64,000 nt of DNA, taken from the NCBI GenBank assembly GCA_022750115.1, contig JAKIWI010000006.1:94085-158084 (forward strand). The letters run 5' to 3'. A program made the translations under genes and the position numbers. The notes below the pieces were generated by a model, which did no database searches, was not told the origin of the DNA, and saw only the letters and a program-made list of their open reading frames with translations. Shown here piece by piece: positions 34,559 through 43,222 of this stretch (the stretch's first letter is position 1; every line of letters begins with the position of its first letter). The DNA is from Thermoplasmata archaeon. GTDB lineage: Archaea > Thermoplasmatota > Thermoplasmata > Lutacidiplasmatales > UBA184.

Positions 34559-35404
34559 TCACGTCGGTGGTGAAGGGGTGCCGGCGGCATCGTCCGGCGC
34601 GAATCGGCGGATGAGCTGGGTCGTGACCTCGAGCAGCGGATGGTGGGCCGAGCGGTCGATCTCGATGTCCGCGAGGGTGTGGAGGTTGTGGTCCCGCGCC
34701 ACCCGCTCCAACCCCGTCTCGGTTGCGGCGAACGCCTCGGGGTTGTCGCAGGTGAGGATGTACGCCTGCAGCTGGGCGAGCCCCATCTCCTGGGCGGCGA
34801 GGGCCCGGTGGTGGCCGTCGACGAGGATCCAGAGCTCGCCCTTCTGGACAACGAGCACGGGCTCCGCGAACCCGCGCTCGAGCTCGTAGCGGCGGCCCTC
34901 GAGCTCGTCCTCGAACACCTTCCACTGGGTGGGGAGCAGACGCGCGATCGGCACGAGCCCGCGCCGGGAGGAGAACGGGAGCTGGTAGCGCTCGGCGAGG
35001 AGTCGCTTCAGCGTGTCCGCCTTCGCGGGCGACGCGCGCTCGAAGTGCGAGCGGACGATGTCGAGGTTGGAGATCACGCCGACGAGACGGCCCGCCTCGT
35101 CGGTGATCGGGAGATCGCGGAGCCCGAAGCGGAAGATGATGCGCGCAACGTCGTCCAGCGCCATGTCCGGCGAGGCCGTGTACGTGCCGCCGCGGATGAT
35201 GTCCCGAAGGGGAGTCCCGCGATGCTGGGAGTTCCGCAGGAGCTCCTTCGCGCTGACGAACCCGACGAGCTTGCCGGTGCCGTCGGTCACGGGAAGCCCA
35301 TGGTGACGGCTCCGCGTGAGCCGGTCGATGGCGACGCCGACCGTCGTGCTTTCGTCCAGGTGCTCGACCTGGAGCACCATGTAGTCCCGGACGCGGACCG
35401 TCAT
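34559..35404 (-). CDS. CBS-pair protein with ParB/SerK-like C-terminal domain
   Basis: A 281-residue protein: two CBS domains (about 5-60 and 68-125) and a ParB/Srx-fold domain (about 140-281) with VDGHHRALAAQEMG and an HNLHTLADIEID segment. The same fold occurs in archaeal free-serine kinase SerK, so a phosphotransferase controlled by CBS-bound nucleotides is an alternative to DNA partitioning. The ATG overlaps the upstream isomerase stop by 4 nt (ATGA), so it is the last gene of a three-gene operon. The substrate is unknown. Confidence 0.8.
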   Translation of the reverse strand: MTVRVRDYMVLQVEHLDESTTVGVAIDRLTRSRHHGLPVTDGTGKLVGFVSAKELLRNSQHRGTPLRDIIRGGTYTASPDMALDDVARIIFRFGLRDLPITDEAGRLVGVISNLDIVRSHFERASPAKADTLKRLLAERYQLPFSSRRGLVPIARLLPTQWKVFEDELEGRRYELERGFAEPVLVVQKGELWILVDGHHRALAAQEMGLAQLQAYILTCDNPEAFAATETGLERVARDHNLHTLADIEIDRSAHHPLLEVTTQLIRRFAPDDAAGTPSPPT

Positions 35405-36000
35405 CGCGGCGGAGGCGCGGGGGCCTCGTCCCGGAGGTAGGCCGTCAGGAGGTGGCAGACGAGGAGGTGCACGTCCTCGACGTGCTGCATCGAGTTCGAG
35501 GGAACGACGACCGGGATCTCGACCGCGTCCTTCAGCTTCCCGCCGCCGATGCCGGTGAGTCCGACGGTCCGAAGGCCCATCTTCCTCGCGACGGCCATCG
35601 CCTCGAGGACGTTCGGGGAGTTCCCGCTCCCCGAGATCCCGAAGGCGACATCGCCCGGAGCGGCGAGGGTCGCGAGCTGCTCGCTGAACACCTTCGCGTA
35701 CTCGGCGTCGTTCGCCCAGGCCGTCACGGTCTCGACGTTGTCGACGAGCGCGACGCACTTGAACCGTCGGCGGTCGCCGCGGATCGTCGCCTTGCCGATG
35801 TCCACGACAAAGTGCGAGGCCGTCGAAGCGCTGCCCCCGTTCCCGAAGAAGTAGATCGTGCGGTCCGCGGCCCGGGCCGTGAGCAGGACCGCCACGATCT
35901 GCTCGATCGCGCGGGCGAGGTAGGGGTCGGCGAGCGCGGCGTGGGTCTCCTCCACGTAGCGCCGGACATACGGCCCGATCTCCATCGTCATTCGCGTCAC
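35401..36000 (-). CDS. gmhA: GmhA-like phosphosugar (sedoheptulose-7-phosphate) isomerase
   Basis: A single SIS-domain protein of about 199 residues: FFGNGGSASTASHFVVDIGK, CVALVDNVETVTAWANDAEYAKVF, GISGSGNSPNVLEAM and the helix with VEDVHLLVCHLLTAYLRD are typical of GmhA. It should convert sedoheptulose-7-phosphate to D-glycero-D-manno-heptose-7-phosphate. GTG 36000 makes a GTGA overlap with the kinase gene and is used here. ATG 35991, three codons on, is equally possible. Confidence 0.85.
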   Translation of the reverse strand: MTRMTMEIGPYVRRYVEETHAALADPYLARAIEQIVAVLLTARAADRTIYFFGNGGSASTASHFVVDIGKATIRGDRRRFKCVALVDNVETVTAWANDAEYAKVFSEQLATLAAPGDVAFGISGSGNSPNVLEAMAVARKMGLRTVGLTGIGGGKLKDAVEIPVVVPSNSMQHVEDVHLLVCHLLTAYLRDEAPAPPPR

Positions 36001-36974
36001 CGGCCCACGAACAGGATGCGCGAGCCCTCCGGGGTGATCTTCACCGGGAGCCGGCGCATCGGCGACAAGGCGCTCGATATTTGAGCGTGCTGCGCGGACG
36101 GGTGCACGACGAGGAGAAACCCTCCGCCGCCCGCTCCCGTGATCTTGCCGCCCCACGCTCCGGCGGCCTTCGCCTTCGCGTACCACCCGTCGATCTGCTC
36201 GTTCGAGATCCCGGCGGAGAGCGAGCGCTTCAGCCGCCAACCCTCGTCGAGGATCGAGCCGACGGCGGCCCAGTCGTGGCGGAGAAACGCATCGCGGGTA
36301 TTGTCCGCGAGGGCGCGCATCGCGTCGAGGGTGCCGATGTTCTGGTCGGTCCGCGCCTCCTGGCCCTTCAGGATCCCCTCGGCCTTGCGAGTGAGTCCGG
36401 TGTAGAACAGGGACAGGTGGGAGGAGAACTCCTCCCGCTCCTTCGCCGTCAGCGGGATCGGCGTCGTGCGGACGGTGTCGTCGCTGCGGAATTCGAAGTG
36501 CCGGAGGCCGCCGAAGGCGGCGATGTACTGGTCCTGCTTGCCGAGCGTCCCGTGCAGGTCGTCGATCTCGATCTGGCACGCCTCTTCGGCGAGCTCGGCC
36601 GGGTCCTTCAGGACCCCCCGGTAGGCGTAGAGCGCGTTGAGGAGCCCGACGGTGAGGCTCGAGGACGAGCCCAGCCCGGTGCCTTCCCCAGGGATGTCGG
36701 CGATCGTGTGGATCTCGAGCGAGTCGCGAACCGTCGTTCGGCGCATCGCCTCGCGGGCGAGGCCGTGCTGGAGGTCCTCGAGGCGCTCGACGTTCTCGGT
36801 GCGGGAGTACGCGATCCGGATCGACTGGTCGAACTTCTCGTTGACGAGCACATGGACGTAGCGGTCGATCGCCGCGCTCACGACCGCCCCGCCCCCGTGC
36901 GAGCGGTAGTACGAGGCGAGGTCCGTGCCCCCGCCCGCGAAGGAGACGCGGAGCGGCGTCCGAGTGATGATCAT
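35997..36974 (-). CDS. hddA: GHMP kinase, HddA-like (D-glycero-D-manno-heptose 7-phosphate kinase)
   Basis: A 325-residue GHMP kinase with PLRVSFAGGGTDLASYY (typical of the HddA/fucokinase-like branch), ATP-binding PGEGTGLGSSSSLTVG near residue 97, and the C-terminal KITGAGGGGFLL. With the GmhA-like gene it gives the first two steps of an ADP/GDP-heptose pathway, probably for a surface glycan. The nucleotidyltransferase and phosphatase steps are not in the window. First gene of the operon: TATA-like CGTAAGGAG lies about 25 nt upstream. Confidence 0.85.
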   Translation of the reverse strand: MIITRTPLRVSFAGGGTDLASYYRSHGGGAVVSAAIDRYVHVLVNEKFDQSIRIAYSRTENVERLEDLQHGLAREAMRRTTVRDSLEIHTIADIPGEGTGLGSSSSLTVGLLNALYAYRGVLKDPAELAEEACQIEIDDLHGTLGKQDQYIAAFGGLRHFEFRSDDTVRTTPIPLTAKEREEFSSHLSLFYTGLTRKAEGILKGQEARTDQNIGTLDAMRALADNTRDAFLRHDWAAVGSILDEGWRLKRSLSAGISNEQIDGWYAKAKAAGAWGGKITGAGGGGFLLVVHPSAQHAQISSALSPMRRLPVKITPEGSRILFVGR

Positions 36975-37005
36975 CGTTCGCGGGGTCGGGGAGGCGCCCC
37001 GCTCC

Positions 37006-39042
37006 TTACGGCTTTGGGGCCGTTGTCGCTCGGTTCCACCGGGTGCGCCGGCCGAAGAACCCTCGCGCCGTCGCGGCGAGGTCGCCGGCGGGCTTGAGCT
37101 CGGGGATCGCCGAGGCGAACGCCGAGGCGCGGCGGTCGAGGATCACGCCGATCCCCCGGTCGTTCTCGGAGCGGATCATCCGCCCGAGGGCTTGCAGGAC
37201 GGCGCGCTGGGCGGGCGCCTCGACCGCATACTCCCAGCCGTGCCCGACCGTCGCATCGAGGTAGGTGCGCAACGCTTCCCGCTTCGCGCTCGGACGGGGA
37301 TACGGGATGCCCACGAGGACCACGGCTTCGAGTTCGTCGTCCGGGAAGTCGACCCCCTCGGCGATCCGACCGCCGGTCACCCCGAGCAGGACACCGCTCC
37401 CGGGTTCGGCCTTGAAGCCCTCGATCGACCGCCAGAGGTCGCTCATCGGGAGTCGGCGACTCTCGATCACCGCGTTCGCCGGGAGAGCTCCAGCGAGACC
37501 GGCCGCAAGGACCCGGTCCATCAGGTCGAAGCTCGGGAAGAACACGGCCGTCTTCACCGGTAGGCTCTGCAGGACCTCGGCGAGGCGGTCCGCCATCCGA
37601 CCGATCGCCGCCGGGTCGGATTGCAGCTCCTCGTACTGGGTCGTGACCAGGGTGTCGTAGAACACGAGCCGGTTCTCGGGCGGAAAGAACGAGGGGACCG
37701 CGAGGAGGCGGGTCGTCTCGTCGAGCCCGAGCGAGTCGCGATACTCGGGGAGCGGGGCGAGGGTCCCCGAGAGGTGAACGGAGAGGTGACAGCTGCGGAT
37801 CGGTTCGGCCGGTCCGCGGGCGTCGAGGGCATAGGCCTCGAGGGCGCGGCGCGGCTGGCGCGAGGCGACCTTGACGTACTCGGGGGCGGAGAGCTGCGGC
37901 CAAGAGAGGAGCGACAGCCCGACCGCGTGGACCCAGGAGCGGGGGAGCCGACGCTGGCGCCGCCGCTCGTCGCGGAGCGTCTCGCCCCAGGAGACCAGCG
38001 CGCCGAGCCAGGTGTCCAGGCGGTGCGAGGTCCCCCCGATCTCGGCGAGGAGCGTGTCCTCGAGCGCGTTCGTCGGAAGGATGACGTCGTCCTCGCTCCC
38101 GCACCGTTCGACGAGTTGGTCGATGGCGAGGCTGACGATCTCGAGAAGGCGGCTCGCGCTCGGGCCGTCGGGCAGCGCGAAGTCGCCGCGCTCGGCGACC
38201 TCGGCGCGCGCTCGACGGACCGATTCTTGCGGCAGCGAGACGGTGGACAGGTCTCGCAGGTGGTCGGGGAGGTGGTGGGCCTCGTCCACGACGAGGTCCA
38301 CGCGGTCGGCACCGACACCCATCCAGTCGAGGAGCGAGCGGCGGATGTGGGGGTGGAAGAAGAACGGGTAGGGCGCGGTGACGAGCCGTGCGCGTCCGGA
38401 GAGCTTCTTGGCGAGCTCGTACGGGCAGAAGTTCTCGTCGCGGCTGAACGCCTCGAACTCGTTCGGCGTGGGGATCTTCTGGCTGAACTTGTCGGAGAGG
38501 GATTCGATGTCCGCCTGCAGCACCCGGGCGTAGTAGGCGCACCCATCGAGGTCGGTGAGGTCGAGCGGCCCGGTCTCGGGGAGCTCGGGCGGCGGCTCCG
38601 TCCCGACCCCGTCGGCGAGCGACCGCTCTGTCGCGCGCTTTCGGTCGGCGCACAGCTTGCCGTGCTCCTCCGCGGTCGCCCCCTTCATCTCGGCGACCCG
38701 CTCGAGAAGGAAGCACCGTCGCTGCCGGCCCTGGAGCCCGACTGCGAGGATCGGTTGTTCGAGGCGGTGGGAGATCGCGCGCACCTCGGCGAGGACCTGG
38801 ACCTCCTGCGCGTGGGTCCGTACCAGGTAGAGGATCCGGTGGTCCGCCGCCACCGCGTGCTCGATCAGGGGCGCGAGGGCGGCGACGGTCTTGCCGCTCC
38901 CGGTCGGAGCGTCGACGAGGAGCGCTCCGCCCCGGCGCGTGAGCTCCTGCACAGCGCCCACGATCCGTTCTTGTCCGGGCCTCAGCCGGTACGGGAACAG
39001 AGCCGGGCTCTCCTGAAGGGTCGCGGACGGCGTCGTGGACAT
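37006..39042 (-). CDS. XPD/Rad3-family DNA helicase with Fe-S cluster
   Basis: A 678-residue superfamily 2 helicase. Walker A DAPTGSGKT is at 44-52, DEAH at 253-256, and the C-terminal QALGRMIRSENDRGIGVILDRR holds motif VI. Four cysteines (110, 131, 168, 206) mark the 4Fe-4S domain of XPD. It unwinds DNA 5' to 3' in nucleotide excision repair or related processes. ATG 39042 has a TATA-like TTCAAACC box about 30 nt upstream. Confidence 0.92.
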   Translation of the reverse strand: MSTTPSATLQESPALFPYRLRPGQERIVGAVQELTRRGGALLVDAPTGSGKTVAALAPLIEHAVAADHRILYLVRTHAQEVQVLAEVRAISHRLEQPILAVGLQGRQRRCFLLERVAEMKGATAEEHGKLCADRKRATERSLADGVGTEPPPELPETGPLDLTDLDGCAYYARVLQADIESLSDKFSQKIPTPNEFEAFSRDENFCPYELAKKLSGRARLVTAPYPFFFHPHIRRSLLDWMGVGADRVDLVVDEAHHLPDHLRDLSTVSLPQESVRRARAEVAERGDFALPDGPSASRLLEIVSLAIDQLVERCGSEDDVILPTNALEDTLLAEIGGTSHRLDTWLGALVSWGETLRDERRRQRRLPRSWVHAVGLSLLSWPQLSAPEYVKVASRQPRRALEAYALDARGPAEPIRSCHLSVHLSGTLAPLPEYRDSLGLDETTRLLAVPSFFPPENRLVFYDTLVTTQYEELQSDPAAIGRMADRLAEVLQSLPVKTAVFFPSFDLMDRVLAAGLAGALPANAVIESRRLPMSDLWRSIEGFKAEPGSGVLLGVTGGRIAEGVDFPDDELEAVVLVGIPYPRPSAKREALRTYLDATVGHGWEYAVEAPAQRAVLQALGRMIRSENDRGIGVILDRRASAFASAIPELKPAGDLAATARGFFGRRTRWNRATTAPKP

Positions 39043-39126
39043 TCTCGAAGGGCTCGAGCGGGCCCCGGGGGTTTGAAGCTGAGCCTCTACGCGAACGTCG
39101 GTACCGGGCGAACGACCCCGCCGTTG

Positions 39127-39450
39127 CTACCCGTACGCGTAGCGGACGCCGTACGGTCCCCGGGGCATCGTCCATGTGACCGAGCCTTGGTCGCAGGCGA
39201 TGTCGCAGGCACCGCATTCCACGCAATCCTCGTAACGGAACACAAGGCGGCCCTCGATCCGCTCGTAGCACTGCGCGGGGCAGACGTTCGTGCAGAACGA
39301 GTGCGGGCAGCGCGCGCAGATCTCCGGCTTGACGGTGATGTGCGCGTGGTCGGCCGAGTCGGTCTGGTAACGGAGCGTGGCGAGGCGACGCTTGATCTCG
39401 ACCGCGGCGACGGGGGCGCCATGCGGGGGTTCCGACCCAGCTTCGGCCAC
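39127..39450 (-). CDS. fixX: FixX-like ferredoxin
   Basis: A 107-residue FixX-type ferredoxin with cysteines at 45, 48, 53 and 57 (CARCPHSFCTNVCP) and at 76, 79, 82 and 86 (CVECGACDIAC), plus the conserved end GVRYAYG. FixX usually passes electrons to FixC/ETF-quinone oxidoreductase, none of which is encoded here. GTG 39450 is preferred because a TATA-like CTCATAGG (39472-39479) lies about 25 nt upstream. Confidence 0.85.
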   Translation of the reverse strand: MAEAGSEPPHGAPVAAVEIKRRLATLRYQTDSADHAHITVKPEICARCPHSFCTNVCPAQCYERIEGRLVFRYEDCVECGACDIACDQGSVTWTMPRGPYGVRYAYG

Positions 39451-39505
39451 GGCGATGCTAGGGGGGCCGGACCTATGAGCCGTTCGCCTCGGGGGGGCCA
39501 ACGGC

Positions 39506-40441
39506 CTACTTCGGCAACGTGGCGAGGTCGGCTTGCACGGCGGCGGCGCTCGCCTCGAACGCCTTCCGTTCCGAATCGGTCAGGGCGACCTCGACGACCT
39601 TCTCGACACCGGCGCGGCCGAGCCGCACCGGGACCCCGAGGCAGAGCCCCGAGAGCCCGTACTCCCCTTGGAGGTGGGCCGTGACGCCGAGCACGCGGTG
39701 CTCATCGTGGACGACCGCCCGGACCAACTCGGCCTGGGCCGCCGACGGGGCGTAGTAGGCGCTCCCCATCTTCAGAAGGTTCACGATCTCTCCCCCTCCG
39801 GCCTTGGTCCGCGCCACGATCGCGTCGAGTTTCTCCGCGGGCAGGAGACGCGTCAGGGGGACGCCGGAAACACTGGTGTGGGAGAGGACCGGGACCATCG
39901 TGTCGCCATGGGTCCCGAGGACGAAGCCGATGACGTCGCGCGGGGCGACGTGGAGCTCCTCCGCGACGAACCACCGGAAGCGCGCGGTATCGAGGGTGCC
40001 GGACTCGCCGAATACCCGGGCGGGGGGGAGTCCCGACACCTGGCGGAACCAGAACGTCATGACGTCGACCGGGTTCGTCACGACGATCACCGTTGCGTTC
40101 GGCGCCTGGCTCCGAACGGCTTCGGCGTGGCCGCGCAGGATCTCGGCGTTCTTGGTGAGCAGGTCGGAGCGGCTCATCCCGGGCTTCCGGGCGAGGCCCG
40201 CCGTTTCGACGACGACGTCCGCCCCGGCCAGGGCGTCGAGGGAGGTCGAGCCCGAAACACGGGTCGAGAACCCGAGGATCGGGGCCGACTCCTGGATGTC
40301 GAGCGCCTTCCCCTGCGGGAGGCCATCCACGATATCGATCAGGACGAGCTCGTCGCCGAGGTCCATCTCGGCCAGCCGCTGGGCGAGCGTGCCCCCGACG
40401 TTTCCGGCCCCGAGCACCGCGATCTTCCGGCCCCCCGACAT
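39506..40441 (-). CDS. mdh: Malate dehydrogenase (LDH-like)
   Basis: A 311-residue NAD(P)-dependent dehydrogenase: VLGAGNVGGTLAQRLAEMDLGDELVLID with the Rossmann GxGxxG and Asp, ARKPGMSRSDLL with the substrate-binding arginines (the GMSR loop is typical of malate rather than lactate specificity), VTNPVDVMTF, SGTLDTARF, and the catalytic His in VLGTHGDTMVP. It is a TCA-cycle enzyme. ATG 40441 is preceded by GGAGGG. A longer start at 40486 exists but lies outside the conserved region. Confidence 0.92.
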   Translation of the reverse strand: MSGGRKIAVLGAGNVGGTLAQRLAEMDLGDELVLIDIVDGLPQGKALDIQESAPILGFSTRVSGSTSLDALAGADVVVETAGLARKPGMSRSDLLTKNAEILRGHAEAVRSQAPNATVIVVTNPVDVMTFWFRQVSGLPPARVFGESGTLDTARFRWFVAEELHVAPRDVIGFVLGTHGDTMVPVLSHTSVSGVPLTRLLPAEKLDAIVARTKAGGGEIVNLLKMGSAYYAPSAAQAELVRAVVHDEHRVLGVTAHLQGEYGLSGLCLGVPVRLGRAGVEKVVEVALTDSERKAFEASAAAVQADLATLPK

Positions 40442-40591
40442 CCCCTCCGACCCTCCGGGCGCGAGCGAGCCGCGTCGGGTCATTACGGTGCCGGCCCGGG
40501 GCAGGAGCGACCTCCCGGCAGGTCGACCGGAGGACGCCGCCCTCGCAACGAAACCTTCATTCCTGAGAGGGGCGCTCCGCCCGTCGGGCCG

Positions 40592-40846
40592 ATGGACGTC
40601 GAGACGGTCCTCCAGAGCCTCCACGAGCGGGACAAGTGGCGGGGGCGCCTCCAGCTCCTGCGCGCCTCGCTTCGCGAGGTGCGCGAGCGCGAGCGGCGCC
40701 TCCAGACGCGGCTCCGCCGGATCAAGCGCGAGCTGGCGCAGCTCGCGAAGGTCTCGGATGCGCTTCTCGACCAAACGAGCCGAAACTTTTCGGGAGGGAC
40801 GACCCGTGGGCGTTCGCCGACGGACCCCCAGTTCACTTCACGATAA
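40592..40846 (+). CDS. Small coiled-coil protein 1
   Basis: An 84-residue protein, mostly a charged helix with heptad spacing (residues 8-60, LQLLRASLREVRERERRLQ and onward), then a short Ser/Thr-rich tail. TATA-like box near 40552-40562 and ATG at 40592 suggest a leaderless start. It overlaps the next coiled-coil gene by 41 nt in another frame. Function unknown. Confidence 0.7.
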   Translation: MDVETVLQSLHERDKWRGRLQLLRASLREVRERERRLQTRLRRIKRELAQLAKVSDALLDQTSRNFSGGTTRGRSPTDPQFTSR

Positions 40847-41042
40847 GCTCGAGACGCTCCTCGCCGACCGCGCGGCCGTGGAGTCCGAGGCAGCCCGGCT
40901 ACGGCGCGAGGTCGAGTACCTCGCGAGCCAGGTTCGGCAGGCCGAGGAGCAGGTCCGCCACTACGAGGGCCTGCTGACCGAGCTCCGGAAGGACTGGGGC
41001 GGGGCGCCGAGACTCACCGACCTCGTTCGACGGCTCGGCTGA
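40806..41042 (+). CDS. Small coiled-coil protein 2
   Basis: A 78-residue protein with a long heptad-patterned helix (LHDKLETLLADRAAVESEAARLRREVEY and onward) and a short C-terminal segment ending LVRRLG. GTG 40806 lies inside the end of the preceding coiled-coil gene. The two products could pair as a hetero-coiled-coil. It ends 14 nt before panE. Function unknown. Confidence 0.68.
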   Translation: MGVRRRTPSSLHDKLETLLADRAAVESEAARLRREVEYLASQVRQAEEQVRHYEGLLTELRKDWGGAPRLTDLVRRLG

Positions 41043-41056
41043 CGGACACGTCCCTC

Positions 41057-41992
41057 GTGCGCGTCATCGTCTTCGGAGCGGGCGCGGTCGGCTCGAGGTT
41101 CGGCGCGGCCCTCGCGGACGCTGGGCAGGAGGTCACCCTCGTCGGCCGCCCGGCGTATGTGGCCGCCGTCGCCGCCCATGGCCTCGTGGTCCGGTCCGAG
41201 TCGGACCGGCAGGTCGGTCTGCGCGCGTGGGAGGTGCTTCCCCCGGGAACCTCGGCCGACCTCGTCCTCCTGACCGTCAAGAGCTACGATGTTCGGGCGG
41301 CCGGCATCGCGTTGGCCACCGCCCTGCCGAGCCCGACTCCGGTCTTCGCCCTCCAGAACGGGCTCGGGATCGAACCCGACCTCATCGAAGGTTTGCGATC
41401 GGGAGGTTGGGCGGATGCCGCGCAGTGGGTGGTTCGCGGCGTCCACACGGTCCCGGCCCGGCTCGTCGCGCCGGGCGTCGTTCAACCCACGGGGACGGGC
41501 GAGGTCGTACTCGGGCGGAATCCGGCGATCCCCGAGGCGACGGAGCGGCTGCGCGATGCCCTCGCCGCGGCGGGGTTCGCCGTGCGGGTGACGGACGACA
41601 TCGCCCGGGAGGTCTGGCGGAAGGTGTTGGTCAACGCCGCGATCAACCCCGTGACGGGGGACCACGGAATCCCGAACGGCCGTCTTGTGGAAGAGCCGTG
41701 GCGCGGACAGGCGAAGGCGCTCCTCGCGGAGGCGCTCCAAGTCGCCGCCGCCGAAGGTTTCCGATTCGAGCCGGCCGAAGCCGAGCAGGCGGTGTTCGGA
41801 GTCGCCCGCGCGACGGCCTCGAACCGGTCCAGCATGCTGGAGGATGTGGAGCGGGGGCGCCGAACGGAGGTCGACTCCATCTCGGGCGCGCTCCTCGCCC
41901 TGGGACGACGGCATGGACTTCCCATGACGGCGACCGAGCGCGCGATCGTCCGGATCCGGACGCGCGAAGCGGAGCGGAACGCAGCCCGATAG
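41057..41992 (+). CDS. panE: Ketopantoate reductase (2-dehydropantoate 2-reductase)
   Basis: A 311-residue NADPH-dependent enzyme: VFGAGAVGSRFGAALADAG for the nucleotide, LTVKSYD, ALQNGLG, and the catalytic EVWRKVLVNAAINP with Lys and Asn. C-terminal EVDSISGALL is conserved. It makes pantoate for coenzyme A. GTG at 41057 directly follows the coiled-coil gene. Confidence 0.92.
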   Translation: MRVIVFGAGAVGSRFGAALADAGQEVTLVGRPAYVAAVAAHGLVVRSESDRQVGLRAWEVLPPGTSADLVLLTVKSYDVRAAGIALATALPSPTPVFALQNGLGIEPDLIEGLRSGGWADAAQWVVRGVHTVPARLVAPGVVQPTGTGEVVLGRNPAIPEATERLRDALAAAGFAVRVTDDIAREVWRKVLVNAAINPVTGDHGIPNGRLVEEPWRGQAKALLAEALQVAAAEGFRFEPAEAEQAVFGVARATASNRSSMLEDVERGRRTEVDSISGALLALGRRHGLPMTATERAIVRIRTREAERNAAR

Positions 41993-42040
41993 CCGCGCCG
42001 CTCGCAACGCCTTTACCGTCGCCCCGCTCGACGGCCCCGC

Positions 42041-43222
42041 ATGGCCGAAAAGCGGAGCGTGACCGAGGCGGCGGTCCGGGGTCGACGCGTCCTCGTCCGC
42101 GTCGACTTCAACGTGCCGCAGCGGCCCGACGGGTCGGTCGCCGACGACCGACGGATCGTCGAGGCGCTCCCGACGCTCAAGCACCTCGAGGCCGCCGGCG
42201 CGAAAACGGTCCTCCTTTCGCACCTCGGGCGGCCGAACGGGAAGCGCGACATGGCCTACTCGCTGCGCCCGGTCGCCCACCGATTGAGCGCCCTCCTCGG
42301 CCGCCCCGTGCCGATCGCCGACGACCTCGTCGGCATCCACGCGATCGAGGGGGTCACTCGCCTGTCGAACGGTGGCTTCCTGATGCTCGAGAACCTTCGG
42401 TTCCATCCCGGGGAGGAGGCGAACGACCCCACGTTCGCGGCCGAGCTCGCGCGGCTCGGCGACCTGTTCGTCGAGGAGGCGTTCGGGACCGTCCACCGGG
42501 CCCACGCCTCCACCGTGGGGGTCCCGAAGCGACTCCCCTCTTGCGCCGGCCTCCTCGTCCAGAAGGAGATCCGAGCGCTGACGCCGCTCCTCGGGCAGAC
42601 CGAGCGGCCGTATGTCGCGCTCATGGGCGGGGCGAAGGTCTCGGACAAACTCCCGCTGTTGGCGAGCTTTCTCGGCCGCGTCGACACCCTCCTGATCGGA
42701 GGGGCCCTCGCGTTCCCGTTCCTCGCCGCCGATGGAGCGGACCTCGGGGCGACGACGGTCGAGGGCGGTCTCGCCCCGGTGGTCGCGGAGTTCCGGGAGG
42801 CCGCGAGGGCCGCGGGCACCGCCATCGGACTCCCGACCGACCTCGTCTTCGAGCGCACCGCTGGGGCGGTCGGCGAAGTAGCCCCGGCCTCGCGGATCCC
42901 GGCCGGAGCTCGAGCGTTCGACATCGGACCGGCCACGCGCCAGCGGTTCCTGGACGTCTTGCAAAGCTCCCGGACGGTGTTCTGGAATGGTCCGCTCGGT
43001 CTCGCCGAGGACCCACGGTTCTCTGAGGGGACGCGCGAGGTCCTCGCCGGACTCGCCGATGTCCCGGGGTTCCACGTGGCGGCCGGCGGAGACTCCGCCC
43101 GGGTTGTCGAGACCCTCGGCGTCCGCGGTTCGTTCCAGTACCTCAGTACCGGTGGCGGGGCCGCGCTCGAGTTTGTCCAAGGCGCGGAGCTCCCCGGGCT
43201 CGCCGTGCTACCGGACGCCTAG
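42041..43222 (+). CDS. pgk: Phosphoglycerate kinase, bacterial-looking type
   Basis: A 393-residue glycolytic kinase: RVDFNVP, LSHLGRPNG, LMGGAKVSDK, GPATRQRF and STGGGAALEF. Archaeal PGKs usually read SHQ(G/S)RPG at the second motif, so SHLGRPNGK followed by SLRPVAHRLSALLG is closer to bacterial enzymes. ATG 42041 is about 27 nt after a CCTTTACC box, so it is leaderless. The 3' end overlaps the convergent cutA gene by 80 nt. Confidence 0.93.
   Translation: MAEKRSVTEAAVRGRRVLVRVDFNVPQRPDGSVADDRRIVEALPTLKHLEAAGAKTVLLSHLGRPNGKRDMAYSLRPVAHRLSALLGRPVPIADDLVGIHAIEGVTRLSNGGFLMLENLRFHPGEEANDPTFAAELARLGDLFVEEAFGTVHRAHASTVGVPKRLPSCAGLLVQKEIRALTPLLGQTERPYVALMGGAKVSDKLPLLASFLGRVDTLLIGGALAFPFLAADGADLGATTVEGGLAPVVAEFREAARAAGTAIGLPTDLVFERTAGAVGEVAPASRIPAGARAFDIGPATRQRFLDVLQSSRTVFWNGPLGLAEDPRFSEGTREVLAGLADVPGFHVAAGGDSARVVETLGVRGSFQYLSTGGGAALEFVQGAELPGLAVLPDA

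Noticed and set aside
34559-35404. A chromosome or plasmid partition locus
   Set aside because: The ParB-like domain lacks a neighbouring ParA and centromere-like repeats. It is fused to CBS domains and sits in a sugar-phosphate operon.
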